A DNA stretch of 7,163 nucleotides from JBAUHN01 sp049680295 (lineage in GTDB: Bacteria; Pseudomonadota; Alphaproteobacteria; Rhodobacterales; Rhodobacteraceae). The notes below the pieces were generated by a model. That model was given only the letters and a program-made list of their open reading frames with translations, did not search any database and had not been told where the DNA came from. Of this stretch, positions 1-5,297 are shown one piece after another. Made by a program: the position numbers and the translations under genes. Numbering within the stretch: position 1 is the first letter of the stretch; each line of letters begins with the position of its first letter. The DNA lies in the NCBI GenBank assembly GCA_049680295.1, contig JBAUHN010000398.1, forward strand, positions 1 through 7,163, in the 5' to 3' direction.

Positions 1-31
1 GCCTTTGTAACGAATGGAGAACTTTCTTAGC

Positions 32-421
32 ATGCAATTTCGTTCAGTCATTGAAATCAGCATTTGTGCGGCCCTCTTGTCGGCCTGTACAGCGGCAACA
101 ACAGATGCGCGGGATGCTGTAACGCAAGGGCAGATCGTCTATGCCAAGGAGTGTTCACAATGCCACGGCGCGCATGGTGAAGGCGCTGGATCAGCGCCTG
201 ATTTGATTGGGCTCAGGCAGCGAAACGATGGTTATTTCCCGCGTGAGTTTGTCAGACGGTTCGTGATGGGGCTGCTTGAGAAAGAGGACCCCAACTCAAC
301 GATGCCGGATTTTGCGTCCGTCGGGTTGCGGCACGTCTACCCGAATGGCGGAGCCGACGGCAATGTGCTTGAGGCTGATTTCGAAAACCTGCTCGACTAC
401 CTCGCCGCGATACAGGACTAA
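32..421 (+). CDS. Class I c-type cytochrome, predicted lipoprotein
   Basis: This is a small single-heme cytochrome c that would carry electrons on the periplasmic side. From the ATG at 32 it has 129 residues. The N-terminus has one Arg, a hydrophobic stretch and a lipobox LSAC with the lipidation Cys at residue 19, so it is probably membrane-anchored; ordinary signal-peptidase cleavage is also possible. The heme-binding motif CSQCH is at residues 41-45, followed by a typical GxxGEGAG-type stretch. The STMPDF segment near residues 89-94 supplies the likely axial Met. An in-frame ATG at 14 would add six residues, but the GGAGA at 16-20 lies inside that version and is better placed (11 nt) to serve the ATG at 32. 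The gene starts at the window edge, so its promoter and any upstream partner are not visible. The antiporter follows after 56 nt and may be co-transcribed. The redox partner is unknown. Confidence 0.88.
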   Translation: MQFRSVIEISICAALLSACTAATTDARDAVTQGQIVYAKECSQCHGAHGEGAGSAPDLIGLRQRNDGYFPREFVRRFVMGLLEKEDPNSTMPDFASVGLRHVYPNGGADGNVLEADFENLLDYLAAIQD

Positions 422-477
422 CCCGCGCTGTCTGATGTAAAAGCGTCTATGTTGACCTTCAAAGGCCGTCCCTTAAC

Positions 478-1623
478 ATGATTGATCCTTTCGCATTTCT
501 CACATTGGGTGTTTTGTTCTCGGTTGGTTTATTCGCTGATCAACTGGGACGACGCACCCGCATACCGCGTGTAACTTTGCTGCTGGTCTGCGGGCTGGCG
601 GCAGGTTTTATGGGGTTCATACCCGAACAGTTTGAGAAATTGACCGATAACGTGACCGTTATGGCGCTGACGCTCGTGGCACTTTTGCTGGGCGGCTCAC
701 TCAAGCTGGAAACGCTCAAGGCGCATGGCATTCAAATCTTGTCGATCTCAATTTCAGTAGTCCTGGTAACTTTGGCTTGCGTGACGTTGGGGCTGACCCT
801 TCTGGGGCTGGATTTTGGGCTGGCGCTTGTTCTGGCCAGCATCGCCACCGCGACCGCCCCCGCCGCGACAATGGATGTAATTAAGCAAAGTGGCATAACC
901 AATAGGTTCACACGGATTGTAACGGGTATTGTGGCCATTGATGATGCTTGGGGGCTTTTGACTTTCAGCCTGTGTCTGGCCGTGGCCGCGCATCTTGCAG
1001 GGGACACCGGACCCATCGTTTTCGCAGCGTTTTACGAAATTATCGGTGCCATTCTGCTGGGGCTGGTCATAGGATTGCCAGCAGCCTTTCTGACGGGCCG
1101 GATCGAGCAGGGTGAGCCGCTTCAGATTGAAGCGCTGGCAATCGGATTTTTGACAGCCGGTCTGGCAGTTTGGCTTGAAGTTTCATTTTTACTGGCAGGT
1201 ATGGTGGCGGGGGGGATGATCGTTAATCTGGCCAGCCACCACACCCGCGCCTTTCATGAGATTGAACACATTCAGTGGCCTTTCATGATCGTCTTTTTTA
1301 TTCTGGCAGGTGCTTCACTGGAATTGAGTTCTATCAAAGAATTGGGGTTGGTTGGACTGACCTTTATCGTTTTGCGATTTGCATCAAGGCTCCTGGGCGG
1401 GTGGATCGGCGCATACTTCGCGCAAACACCGCTCAAAGAACGGAACCTATATGGCTTAGCGTTGCTGCCGCAGGCGGGTGTTGCCATCGGGATGGCCCTA
1501 CTGGCCGCACAAGCACTGCCCGGATGGGAAGAACAAATAATCGGCCTTACCATCGGTGCGACGGTGTTTTTTGAATTGGTCGGACCGCTTGCCACAATGT
1601 GGGCTGTACGCCGCAGTGGCTAA
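478..1623 (+). CDS. Cation/proton antiporter, CPA2-like (Na+/H+ exchanger domain)
   Basis: This is a 381-residue polytopic inner-membrane protein of the monovalent cation:proton antiporter superfamily (Na_H_Exchanger fold). Hydrophobic segments cover nearly the whole length. The unwound-helix motif TATAPAAT is at residues 123-131. The ion-binding motif IDDAWG puts a double Asp at 155-156; in this superfamily DD, as opposed to ND, is typical of electrogenic CPA2/NhaA-type exchangers. The LPQAGVAIGMA segment at 330-340 is another family hallmark. The protein ends soon after the last membrane helix, so the cytoplasmic RCK/TrkA-N gating domain of KefB/KefC is absent. Whether it moves Na+ or K+ cannot be read from the sequence. 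The start ATG has only a weak AAAGG (461-465) upstream. The stop TAA overlaps the stop of the convergent DksA-like gene. Confidence 0.92.
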   Translation: MIDPFAFLTLGVLFSVGLFADQLGRRTRIPRVTLLLVCGLAAGFMGFIPEQFEKLTDNVTVMALTLVALLLGGSLKLETLKAHGIQILSISISVVLVTLACVTLGLTLLGLDFGLALVLASIATATAPAATMDVIKQSGITNRFTRIVTGIVAIDDAWGLLTFSLCLAVAAHLAGDTGPIVFAAFYEIIGAILLGLVIGLPAAFLTGRIEQGEPLQIEALAIGFLTAGLAVWLEVSFLLAGMVAGGMIVNLASHHTRAFHEIEHIQWPFMIVFFILAGASLELSSIKELGLVGLTFIVLRFASRLLGGWIGAYFAQTPLKERNLYGLALLPQAGVAIGMALLAAQALPGWEEQIIGLTIGATVFFELVGPLATMWAVRRSG

Positions 1624-1943
1624 CCGCCTGTCGCGCAACGCTTGCACAACGGTGCATAAAGAACGGCGCGAAGCCGATCCTCTGAAATGGCTTCTTCGCA
1701 ATTCTGGCAAACACCAAAGTTGCCATCCTTGATCCGGTCCAAGGCCAGTTTGAGCAAGGAGATCTCTTTTTGAGCGGCCGTTCCCAGACCTTCAAGCACC
1801 TCATCATCTTCAAGGTCGATGGCTTGCTCGTCCAGATCTGCAGACTTGGGTTCACCAAGTTCATGGTCAATCTCGTGAATGCGCGCACCAAGTTCTTGCA
1901 GGCGCGCCGAGATCAAGTCAGCGTAAAAAGTCAGGTCAGGCAT
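1620..1943 (-). CDS. DksA/TraR family C4 zinc-finger protein
   Basis: This 107-residue protein has the DksA/TraR plan: an N-terminal helical part (about 1-70) with acidic residues near the coiled-coil tip (ADLDEQAIDLEDDEV, 35-49), then a C-terminal C4 zinc finger. The finger is C79-x2-C82-x17-C100-x2-C103, the canonical DksA spacing. It is shorter than E. coli DksA (151 residues). Small members of the family can bind the RNA polymerase secondary channel and change stress-responsive transcription; that role here is inferred from the family. The start is well set by GAGGA at 1950-1954, 6 nt before the ATG. It is the last gene of the minus-strand block, 66 nt after the K+ channel gene, with an FNR-like box at the start of that gap that may give it its own promoter. 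Its stop codon TAG overlaps the antiporter TAA. Confidence 0.92.
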   Translation of the reverse strand: MPDLTFYADLISARLQELGARIHEIDHELGEPKSADLDEQAIDLEDDEVLEGLGTAAQKEISLLKLALDRIKDGNFGVCQNCEEAISEDRLRAVLYAPLCKRCATGG

Positions 1944-1999
1944 ATCTTGTCCTCAATCTGTTAATACGGACACAGATACCAATAAAACCGCCCTATGGA

Positions 2000-2013
2000 T
2001 TGACACGCATCAA
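2000..2013 (-). promoter_or_regulatory. FNR/FixK-like box before the DksA-like gene
   Basis: TTGAC-ACGC-ATCAA matches the FNR-type consensus TTGAT-N4-ATCAA with one mismatch and keeps TTGA-N6-TCAA intact. It overlaps the stop codon of the K+ channel gene and lies 56 nt upstream of the DksA-like start. On the minus strand, 21 nt further on, TATCTG (1978-1973) could be a poor -10, which would centre the box at about -40.5. A chance match is possible because the box partly overlaps coding sequence. Confidence 0.45.
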
Positions 2014-2435
2014 CGGCGGCGGGCACGGGTTGGAAAGTTGAAAACCTCAACCAGAAATGCCGTAAACAAACCAAAGGTTAGCAACCCATGTGTGGCGGTC
2101 ATTCCGGCCAGCAATCGCCAGCCAGGTTCCAGAACGACGTCACCGTAGCCGACGGTCGTGAACGATGCGATCGCAAAATAGAGCGCCGGTTCAAGATTAT
2201 CGAACAGGCCCAGAACGATATAGAGAGCCGCCCACCCCCAGACAGAACTTGTCAGCACAAGCAGAATCCAAAGCCCCGCAATTCCCAGATCGTAAACAAG
2301 TGGCAAACGTTCGTAGCCAAATGCACTTGTATCATCCAACCAGCGCAGCATTCGTGCCGCCAAACCGAAAAGGATGATCGAAATGGCCAATGAGCTGATC
2401 ATCATTGCCGACCCAATGAAAAGGGCAAAGACCAT
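2010..2435 (-). CDS. Small pore-loop potassium channel (Ion_trans_2)
   Basis: This 141-residue membrane protein carries the K+ channel selectivity filter TVGYGD at residues 94-99, preceded by a pore helix (about 84-93). Predicted membrane segments lie at about 5-28, 50-78 and 107-130, so it has one extra N-terminal helix compared with a KcsA-type two-helix subunit. There is no RCK or cyclic-nucleotide domain: the protein ends in a short basic tail (RARRR). It should assemble as a tetramer in the inner membrane. The start is supported by AAAGGGA (2443-2449), 7 nt before the ATG. It lies 23 nt after the second YeeE gene and is probably in the same transcript. Gating stimulus and physiological role are unknown; membrane-potential or K+ balance alongside the nearby antiporter is only a suggestion. 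Confidence 0.9.
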   Translation of the reverse strand: MVFALFIGSAMMISSLAISIILFGLAARMLRWLDDTSAFGYERLPLVYDLGIAGLWILLVLTSSVWGWAALYIVLGLFDNLEPALYFAIASFTTVGYGDVVLEPGWRLLAGMTATHGLLTFGLFTAFLVEVFNFPTRARRR

Positions 2436-2458
2436 CGTGCTGTCCCTTTCGGTTTACG

Positions 2459-2905
2459 TCACTCAGCTGGGTGGGTGTTTTGCATGCGACGCGCTGCCCA
2501 ATCCGAAAAGAACCGTGTCGCCAACATGCCCGCAATAAGGGCTGCGACAAACATGACAACATCTGTATTCAAGGTTCCCAAAGCGGGCAATGCGCCGCCG
2601 GGGCAAAATCCGGCTATACCCCAACCGACACCGAAGATACCTGCACCGGTAAGCAGTCGGGAATCAAGCCGTCTGTTCTGAGGAATGTCAAAGGACGGCT
2701 CAAATACTGGCTTAGGTCTGCGCAGGACGAAATGGTAGCCAATGAAGCTGACGATAACCGCACCGCCCATCACAAAGCCAAGACTTGGATCCCAAGTACC
2801 GGCGACGTCGAAAAAGTTGATCACCTTAGCGGGGTTTGCCATTCCGGACATGGAAATGCCCGCGCCAAAAAGGATACCAACAAGCAAAGTCAATAGATGA
2901 CGCAT
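2459..2905 (-). CDS. YeeE/YedE family half-transporter, second half (DUF6691-like)
   Basis: This 148-residue membrane protein matches the C-terminal-type half of YeeE/YedE transporters, which import thiosulfate or related sulfur compounds. Landmarks are GMANPAKVINFFDVAG (21-36), WDPSLGFVMGG (38-48) and GFCPGGAL (99-106). Cys101, the only cysteine, sits in the conserved pore-side motif. About four hydrophobic segments are visible, at roughly 3-20, 42-60, 85-110 and 114-134. Full-length YeeE proteins fuse two such halves; here the halves are separate genes, as in PmpA/PmpB-like pairs. GGAGG at 2913-2917, inside the end of the preceding gene, is 7 nt from the ATG, so translation is tightly coupled. 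The gene is in the same frame as its upstream partner, separated by one stop codon and one sense codon. The substrate is inferred from the family. Confidence 0.88.
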   Translation of the reverse strand: MRHLLTLLVGILFGAGISMSGMANPAKVINFFDVAGTWDPSLGFVMGGAVIVSFIGYHFVLRRPKPVFEPSFDIPQNRRLDSRLLTGAGIFGVGWGIAGFCPGGALPALGTLNTDVVMFVAALIAGMLATRFFSDWAARRMQNTHPAE

Positions 2906-2932
2906 GGTTCATCCTCCCAATAGATGACGCAT
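2891..2932 (-). repeat. 15-bp direct repeat at the YeeE gene junction
   Basis: CAATAGATGACGCAT (plus strand) occurs at 2891-2905 and again at 2918-2932, a period of 27 bp. On the minus strand the first copy encodes the MRHLL near the C-terminus of the first YeeE half and the second copy encodes the MRHLL start of the second half. The 12 nt between the copies hold the ribosome binding site GGAGG and the TGA stop of the first gene. Because 27 is a multiple of three, both copies are read in the same frame. Confidence 0.9.
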
Positions 2933-3343
2933 CACGTAAACCGTCATGCCGGTTGTCAGCATAAAGGTTGCCGTCGCCGCGAACGATCTGGGCGACAGCC
3001 GCGCCATCCCGCAAACGCCGTGGCCAGACGTACAACCGCTGCCCAAGGTGACACCCATACCCACCAGAAACCCACCCACGATCAATAGCGGCGTTGATGC
3101 GGGCACGTCGATTGCGGGCAACTGACCTGCGATGGCAAAATAGGCCCAAGGACCGGCAAACATGCCGGCCAGCACCAATGCCCGCCAGGTCCAGTCATAT
3201 TGGCTGGCGGGCAACAGCGCCCCGGCCAGGATGCCGGTGGCACCCATTATCCGACCACGCAAGAGCATCAAACCAACAGCCGCAAGACCGATCATCATAC
3301 CGCCCAACCCGGAAGCAATAGGCGTAAACGCAGTCTCCATCAT
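2909..3343 (-). CDS. YeeE/YedE family half-transporter, first half (Sulf_transp)
   Basis: This 144-residue inner-membrane protein is the partner of the downstream half. The family signature GSGCTSGHGVCG is at residues 101-112, with Cys104 and Cys111; in YeeE-type transporters conserved cysteines of this kind line the path for thiosulfate. Hydrophobic segments lie at about 10-28, 54-72, 85-103 and 120-138. The start ATG overlaps the TGA of the DUF2892 gene (ATGA, 3340-3343) and has only a weak AAGATGAA upstream, which points to translational coupling; a second ATG follows directly. It ends ...MRHLLGG, and the same MRHLL begins the next gene. With DUF2892 and the second half it forms a three-gene membrane set for import of a sulfur compound. 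The exact substrate (thiosulfate, sulfane sulfur or other) is inference. Confidence 0.88.
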   Translation of the reverse strand: MMETAFTPIASGLGGMMIGLAAVGLMLLRGRIMGATGILAGALLPASQYDWTWRALVLAGMFAGPWAYFAIAGQLPAIDVPASTPLLIVGGFLVGMGVTLGSGCTSGHGVCGMARLSPRSFAATATFMLTTGMTVYVMRHLLGG

Positions 3344-3555
3344 TTCATCTTACATGTTGAATAACCGATAATTCGGTACAGCGGACAAAATCGAAAAAGT
3401 GCTGTCGCAACAAGAATCGCACCGACCGCAATGCTGCCATAATAAAACACCGCACTGGTCCAAATGGTCGGCATATTCAAAAGCGGTGCAATAACAAATA
3501 CTAAGCCGAGTATGATCCTTAAGAAACGATCCGTTAGCCCAAGATTGGCAGTCAT
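3340..3555 (-). CDS. DUF2892 / YgaP-like transmembrane protein
   Basis: This 71-residue protein matches the DUF2892 family, the membrane part of the E. coli rhodanese YgaP. It begins with the family's N-x-G-x-x-DR-x-x-R pattern (NLGLTDRFLRIILG, 4-17). Two hydrophobic segments follow, at about 12-28 and 34-54. It ends with the conserved FCPLYRIIGYSTC segment containing Cys57 and Cys68. No rhodanese domain is attached. The family is often found beside YeeE/YedE and sulfur-transfer genes, so a helper role in membrane sulfur handling is plausible but unproven. GAGG at 3564-3567 is 8 nt before the ATG. It is the first gene after the intergenic palindrome and overlaps the next gene by 4 nt. Confidence 0.9.
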   Translation of the reverse strand: MTANLGLTDRFLRIILGLVFVIAPLLNMPTIWTSAVFYYGSIAVGAILVATALFRFCPLYRIIGYSTCKMK

Positions 3556-3586
3556 AGCAGTAACCTCATATGGTTTGGTTTCAAAC

Positions 3587-3628
3587 AGTATGCGATGTGG
3601 CGCGGCGACATGTAAGTGACATTGTCAC
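3587..3628 (-). promoter_or_regulatory. Candidate promoter and operator of the DUF2892-YeeE operon
   Basis: The 85-nt gap between the regulator and DUF2892 holds a perfect 13-bp palindrome, GTGACA-T-TGTCAC, at 3616-3628. On the minus strand CATACT (3592-3587, four of six matches to TATAAT) is a candidate -10. It would put the transcription start near 3580 and centre the palindrome at about -42, the classic class II activator position of Crp/Fnr proteins. CTTACA, 18 nt upstream of the -10, could act as a weak -35. The GTGA...TCAC halves look CRP-like, but their spacing is 5 nt rather than the usual 6, so the binding protein is uncertain. Confidence 0.5.
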
Positions 3629-3640
3629 AAGTGCCCAACG

Positions 3641-4309
3641 TCAGGGGGACTGGGCCAATCGGTCAATTGCCCCGACATCGCGCAACTCGATCTCGCCGCG
3701 GCTGAGACTTAGCCAGCCACGCCGTTCAAATTCTTTGAGTTGTCGCGAAATCACCTCGCGGGCTGTCCCCAGTTCAATCGCGAGCTGCTGGTGCGTAAGA
3801 TGGAGGACAGAACTTGCGTCCCGGAGTTCAAGCAGTTTTTGTGCTACGCGAATATCCATCCGCTTAAAGGCGATTTCCTCAATCACCAAAAACAAATCCG
3901 TAATGCGCTTTGAGTAGGCCTCAAAAACAAAGGCGCGGAACGCCTTGGACAAGGACATCAATTCATCAAAGGCGTCACGCGGGATCAAAATTGCTTCGAC
4001 ATCGGTTTCAGCAATGCCTTCAGCGGAATAATCTTCAAAGGCCAGCAAACACGCCGTTGTCAAAACGCAGCTTTCGCCTGAATGGACGCGGTACAAAACG
4101 ATTTCTCGACCGGCCTCTGACAATTGCTGGACCCGCACAGTGCCAGAGATGAGAAGCAACAGGTTCTCCGCCGGATTGCCGGGGCCGAAAATCAAAGCGC
4201 CTTTCTGCAGCCTGATCTGATGCGCCCGCTTGTCGAGAAGGGCTGACACCTTATCAGAGATGTCTGCCAACCCCGGAAAAGCCGCGCGCCAAGAGTGTGT
4301 CATCAACAT
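3641..4309 (-). CDS. Crp/Fnr family transcriptional regulator, two-cysteine type
   Basis: This 222-residue protein has the Crp/Fnr architecture: a cyclic-nucleotide-binding-like beta-roll sensor domain (about 25-120), a dimerisation helix (about 122-152) and a C-terminal winged helix-turn-helix (about 165-212; HQQLAIELGTAREVISRQLKEF). There is no N-terminal cysteine cluster, so it is not an iron-sulfur FNR. The only two cysteines, Cys81 and Cys87, lie in the sensor domain (GESCVLTTACLL, 78-89) where CRP has its phosphate-binding cassette, and could act as a redox or sulfur switch. The recognition helix AREVISR combines the Arg and Glu of CRP with the Ser-Arg of FNR. The start follows AGGT at 4318-4321 by 8 nt. 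It lies 85 nt upstream of the DUF2892-YeeE genes on the same strand and is their obvious candidate regulator. An FNR box lies in its own upstream region. Confidence 0.93.
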   Translation of the reverse strand: MLMTHSWRAAFPGLADISDKVSALLDKRAHQIRLQKGALIFGPGNPAENLLLLISGTVRVQQLSEAGREIVLYRVHSGESCVLTTACLLAFEDYSAEGIAETDVEAILIPRDAFDELMSLSKAFRAFVFEAYSKRITDLFLVIEEIAFKRMDIRVAQKLLELRDASSVLHLTHQQLAIELGTAREVISRQLKEFERRGWLSLSRGEIELRDVGAIDRLAQSP

Positions 4310-4359
4310 GTTTTGTTACCTGTCTTTTGACCTTCTTAGGGCAGGATAGGTGATTTGGC

Positions 4360-4373
4360 TTGATCTAAATCAA
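4360..4373 (-). promoter_or_regulatory. Perfect FNR/FixK box upstream of the Crp/Fnr gene
   Basis: TTGAT-CTAA-ATCAA is an exact match to the TTGAT-N4-ATCAA site bound by FNR, FnrL and FixK-type regulators. It lies in the 73-nt gap between nnrD and the Crp/Fnr gene, 50 nt before the regulator's start codon and 9 nt after the nnrD stop. Reading on the minus strand, TAAGAA (4338-4333) sits 21 nt downstream and would centre the box at about -40.5, consistent with activation; the -10 itself is weak. TATCCT (4348-4343) matches a -10 better but would centre the box near -30.5, where binding would be expected to repress. Confidence 0.75.
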
Positions 4374-4382
4374 CAGAAAAAT

Positions 4383-5234
4383 TCAACGAAAAACACGTGG
4401 CAGCATTTCTGGGATGTCTTCTGCGATCAGGCCGGGGCCAAAGGTATCTGCACAGCGGAAATGCAGGTCCGCCGCCAGTGATGCCGCTTCAAACCCGTCA
4501 AATCCACGGGCCAGAAGACCAGTGATGAACCCCGCCAAGACATCCCCGGACCCAGCTGTTGCAAGCCAACTGGTGTTTTGGAAAGGTTTAGAAGAGACAA
4601 TTCTGGCTGGCTGACCCGGTGCGGCAATAACTGTATCTGGCCCTTTGAACAGAACAACACAGCCAGCTTTCGTGGCGGCATTTTGCGCCAAAGACACGCG
4701 GCATGATGTGGTTGCGAAAACCTCGGGGATGAAACGGCGCAATTCGCCCTCATGTGGCGTCAATACGCTTTGCGGGTTTAGAATGGCCGGCAGCTTTTTG
4801 GTGGCGTCTGCCAAAAGTGTGATTGCATCCGCGTCAATGCATGTCGGCAATCCCAATGACAGCGTCTGCGAAAGCAGCGTTTGGCTGGCCAATTCCAGAC
4901 CCATGTTGGGGCCGATGCAGATGGCCTGTGGTTTTAGCCCGGTCAACCGATCCAAAAAGCCTGTGCCCTGGGAATAGGGTTTGACCATAATCGCGTTGAG
5001 CTGGGCGGCATGTTCCGAAACAGCATCCAAGGCGCAGATGACACTGACCACCCCGGCCCCGATACGCAATGCGCCCCGCGCAGCCAACCGCGCCGCGCCT
5101 CCCTGCCCGGCGGGACCGGAAACAACAGCGGCATGGCCGTAACAGTGTTTATGCGCATCTCCGGTTTTTTGCAGCGCTTGCCAGTGGGCATCTGTCATTT
5201 CAAAAACAGTGGTTTGGGCATTTGGGGTGTTCAT
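4383..5234 (-). CDS. nnrD: ADP/ATP-dependent NAD(P)H-hydrate dehydratase
   Basis: This enzyme of the YjeF C-terminal (carbohydrate-kinase-like) family dehydrates damaged S-NAD(P)HX back to NAD(P)H using a nucleoside phosphate. The 283-residue product carries the family motifs: a Gly-rich stretch and GAARLAARGALRIGAGVV (46-63), IGPNMG (107-112), CIDADAIT (132-139), LTPHEGE (158-164), FKGPDT (196-201), and TAGSGDVLAGFITGLLARG (226-244) with the catalytic Asp in GSGD. The epimerase domain fused in E. coli Nnr is absent, so this is a stand-alone dehydratase; the epimerase may be elsewhere. The reading frame extends to a TTG at 5264, but the ATG at 5234 is preceded by GGGA (5242-5245) 7 nt away and is the better start. 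It lies upstream of the regulator on the same strand and diverges from the ABC operon. Its inclusion in a redox-regulated region fits cofactor repair under stress. Confidence 0.92.
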   Translation of the reverse strand: MNTPNAQTTVFEMTDAHWQALQKTGDAHKHCYGHAAVVSGPAGQGGAARLAARGALRIGAGVVSVICALDAVSEHAAQLNAIMVKPYSQGTGFLDRLTGLKPQAICIGPNMGLELASQTLLSQTLSLGLPTCIDADAITLLADATKKLPAILNPQSVLTPHEGELRRFIPEVFATTSCRVSLAQNAATKAGCVVLFKGPDTVIAAPGQPARIVSSKPFQNTSWLATAGSGDVLAGFITGLLARGFDGFEAASLAADLHFRCADTFGPGLIAEDIPEMLPRVFR

Positions 5235-5297
5235 ATAGAGTTCCCGTTTAGGTTCATTTGACAAAACATCCCGTACGCCAGCCTTTCAACCGCTGGA

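Noticed and set aside
14..31. Upstream ATG start for the cytochrome c gene
   Set aside because: The likely ribosome binding site lies inside this extension, and the shorter protein has the more typical lipoprotein signal peptide.
1643..1656. TGCAC-AACG-GTGCA stem-loop near the antiporter and DksA-like 3' ends, considered as a terminator
   Set aside because: The stem is only 5 bp, no T-tract follows on either strand, and it lies within the zinc-finger coding sequence.
2471..2896. A 141-codon plus-strand frame opposite the second YeeE gene
   Set aside because: It mirrors a gene with clear family motifs and a strong ribosome binding site; the shadow product is hydrophilic and without any known pattern.
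3570..3917. A 115-codon plus-strand frame opposite the Crp/Fnr gene
   Set aside because: It overlaps the helix-turn-helix coding region of a well-supported gene and reads as Ser/Arg-rich low-information sequence.
4343..4348. TATCCT on the minus strand as the -10 of the Crp/Fnr gene
   Set aside because: It matches TATAAT moderately but would centre the perfect FNR box near -30.5, unsuitable for activation; kept only as an alternative in which the box represses.
5235..5264. Ten-codon N-terminal extension of nnrD from a TTG
   Set aside because: TTG is a rare start and the ATG at 5234 has a suitably spaced GGGA; the extension has no family support.
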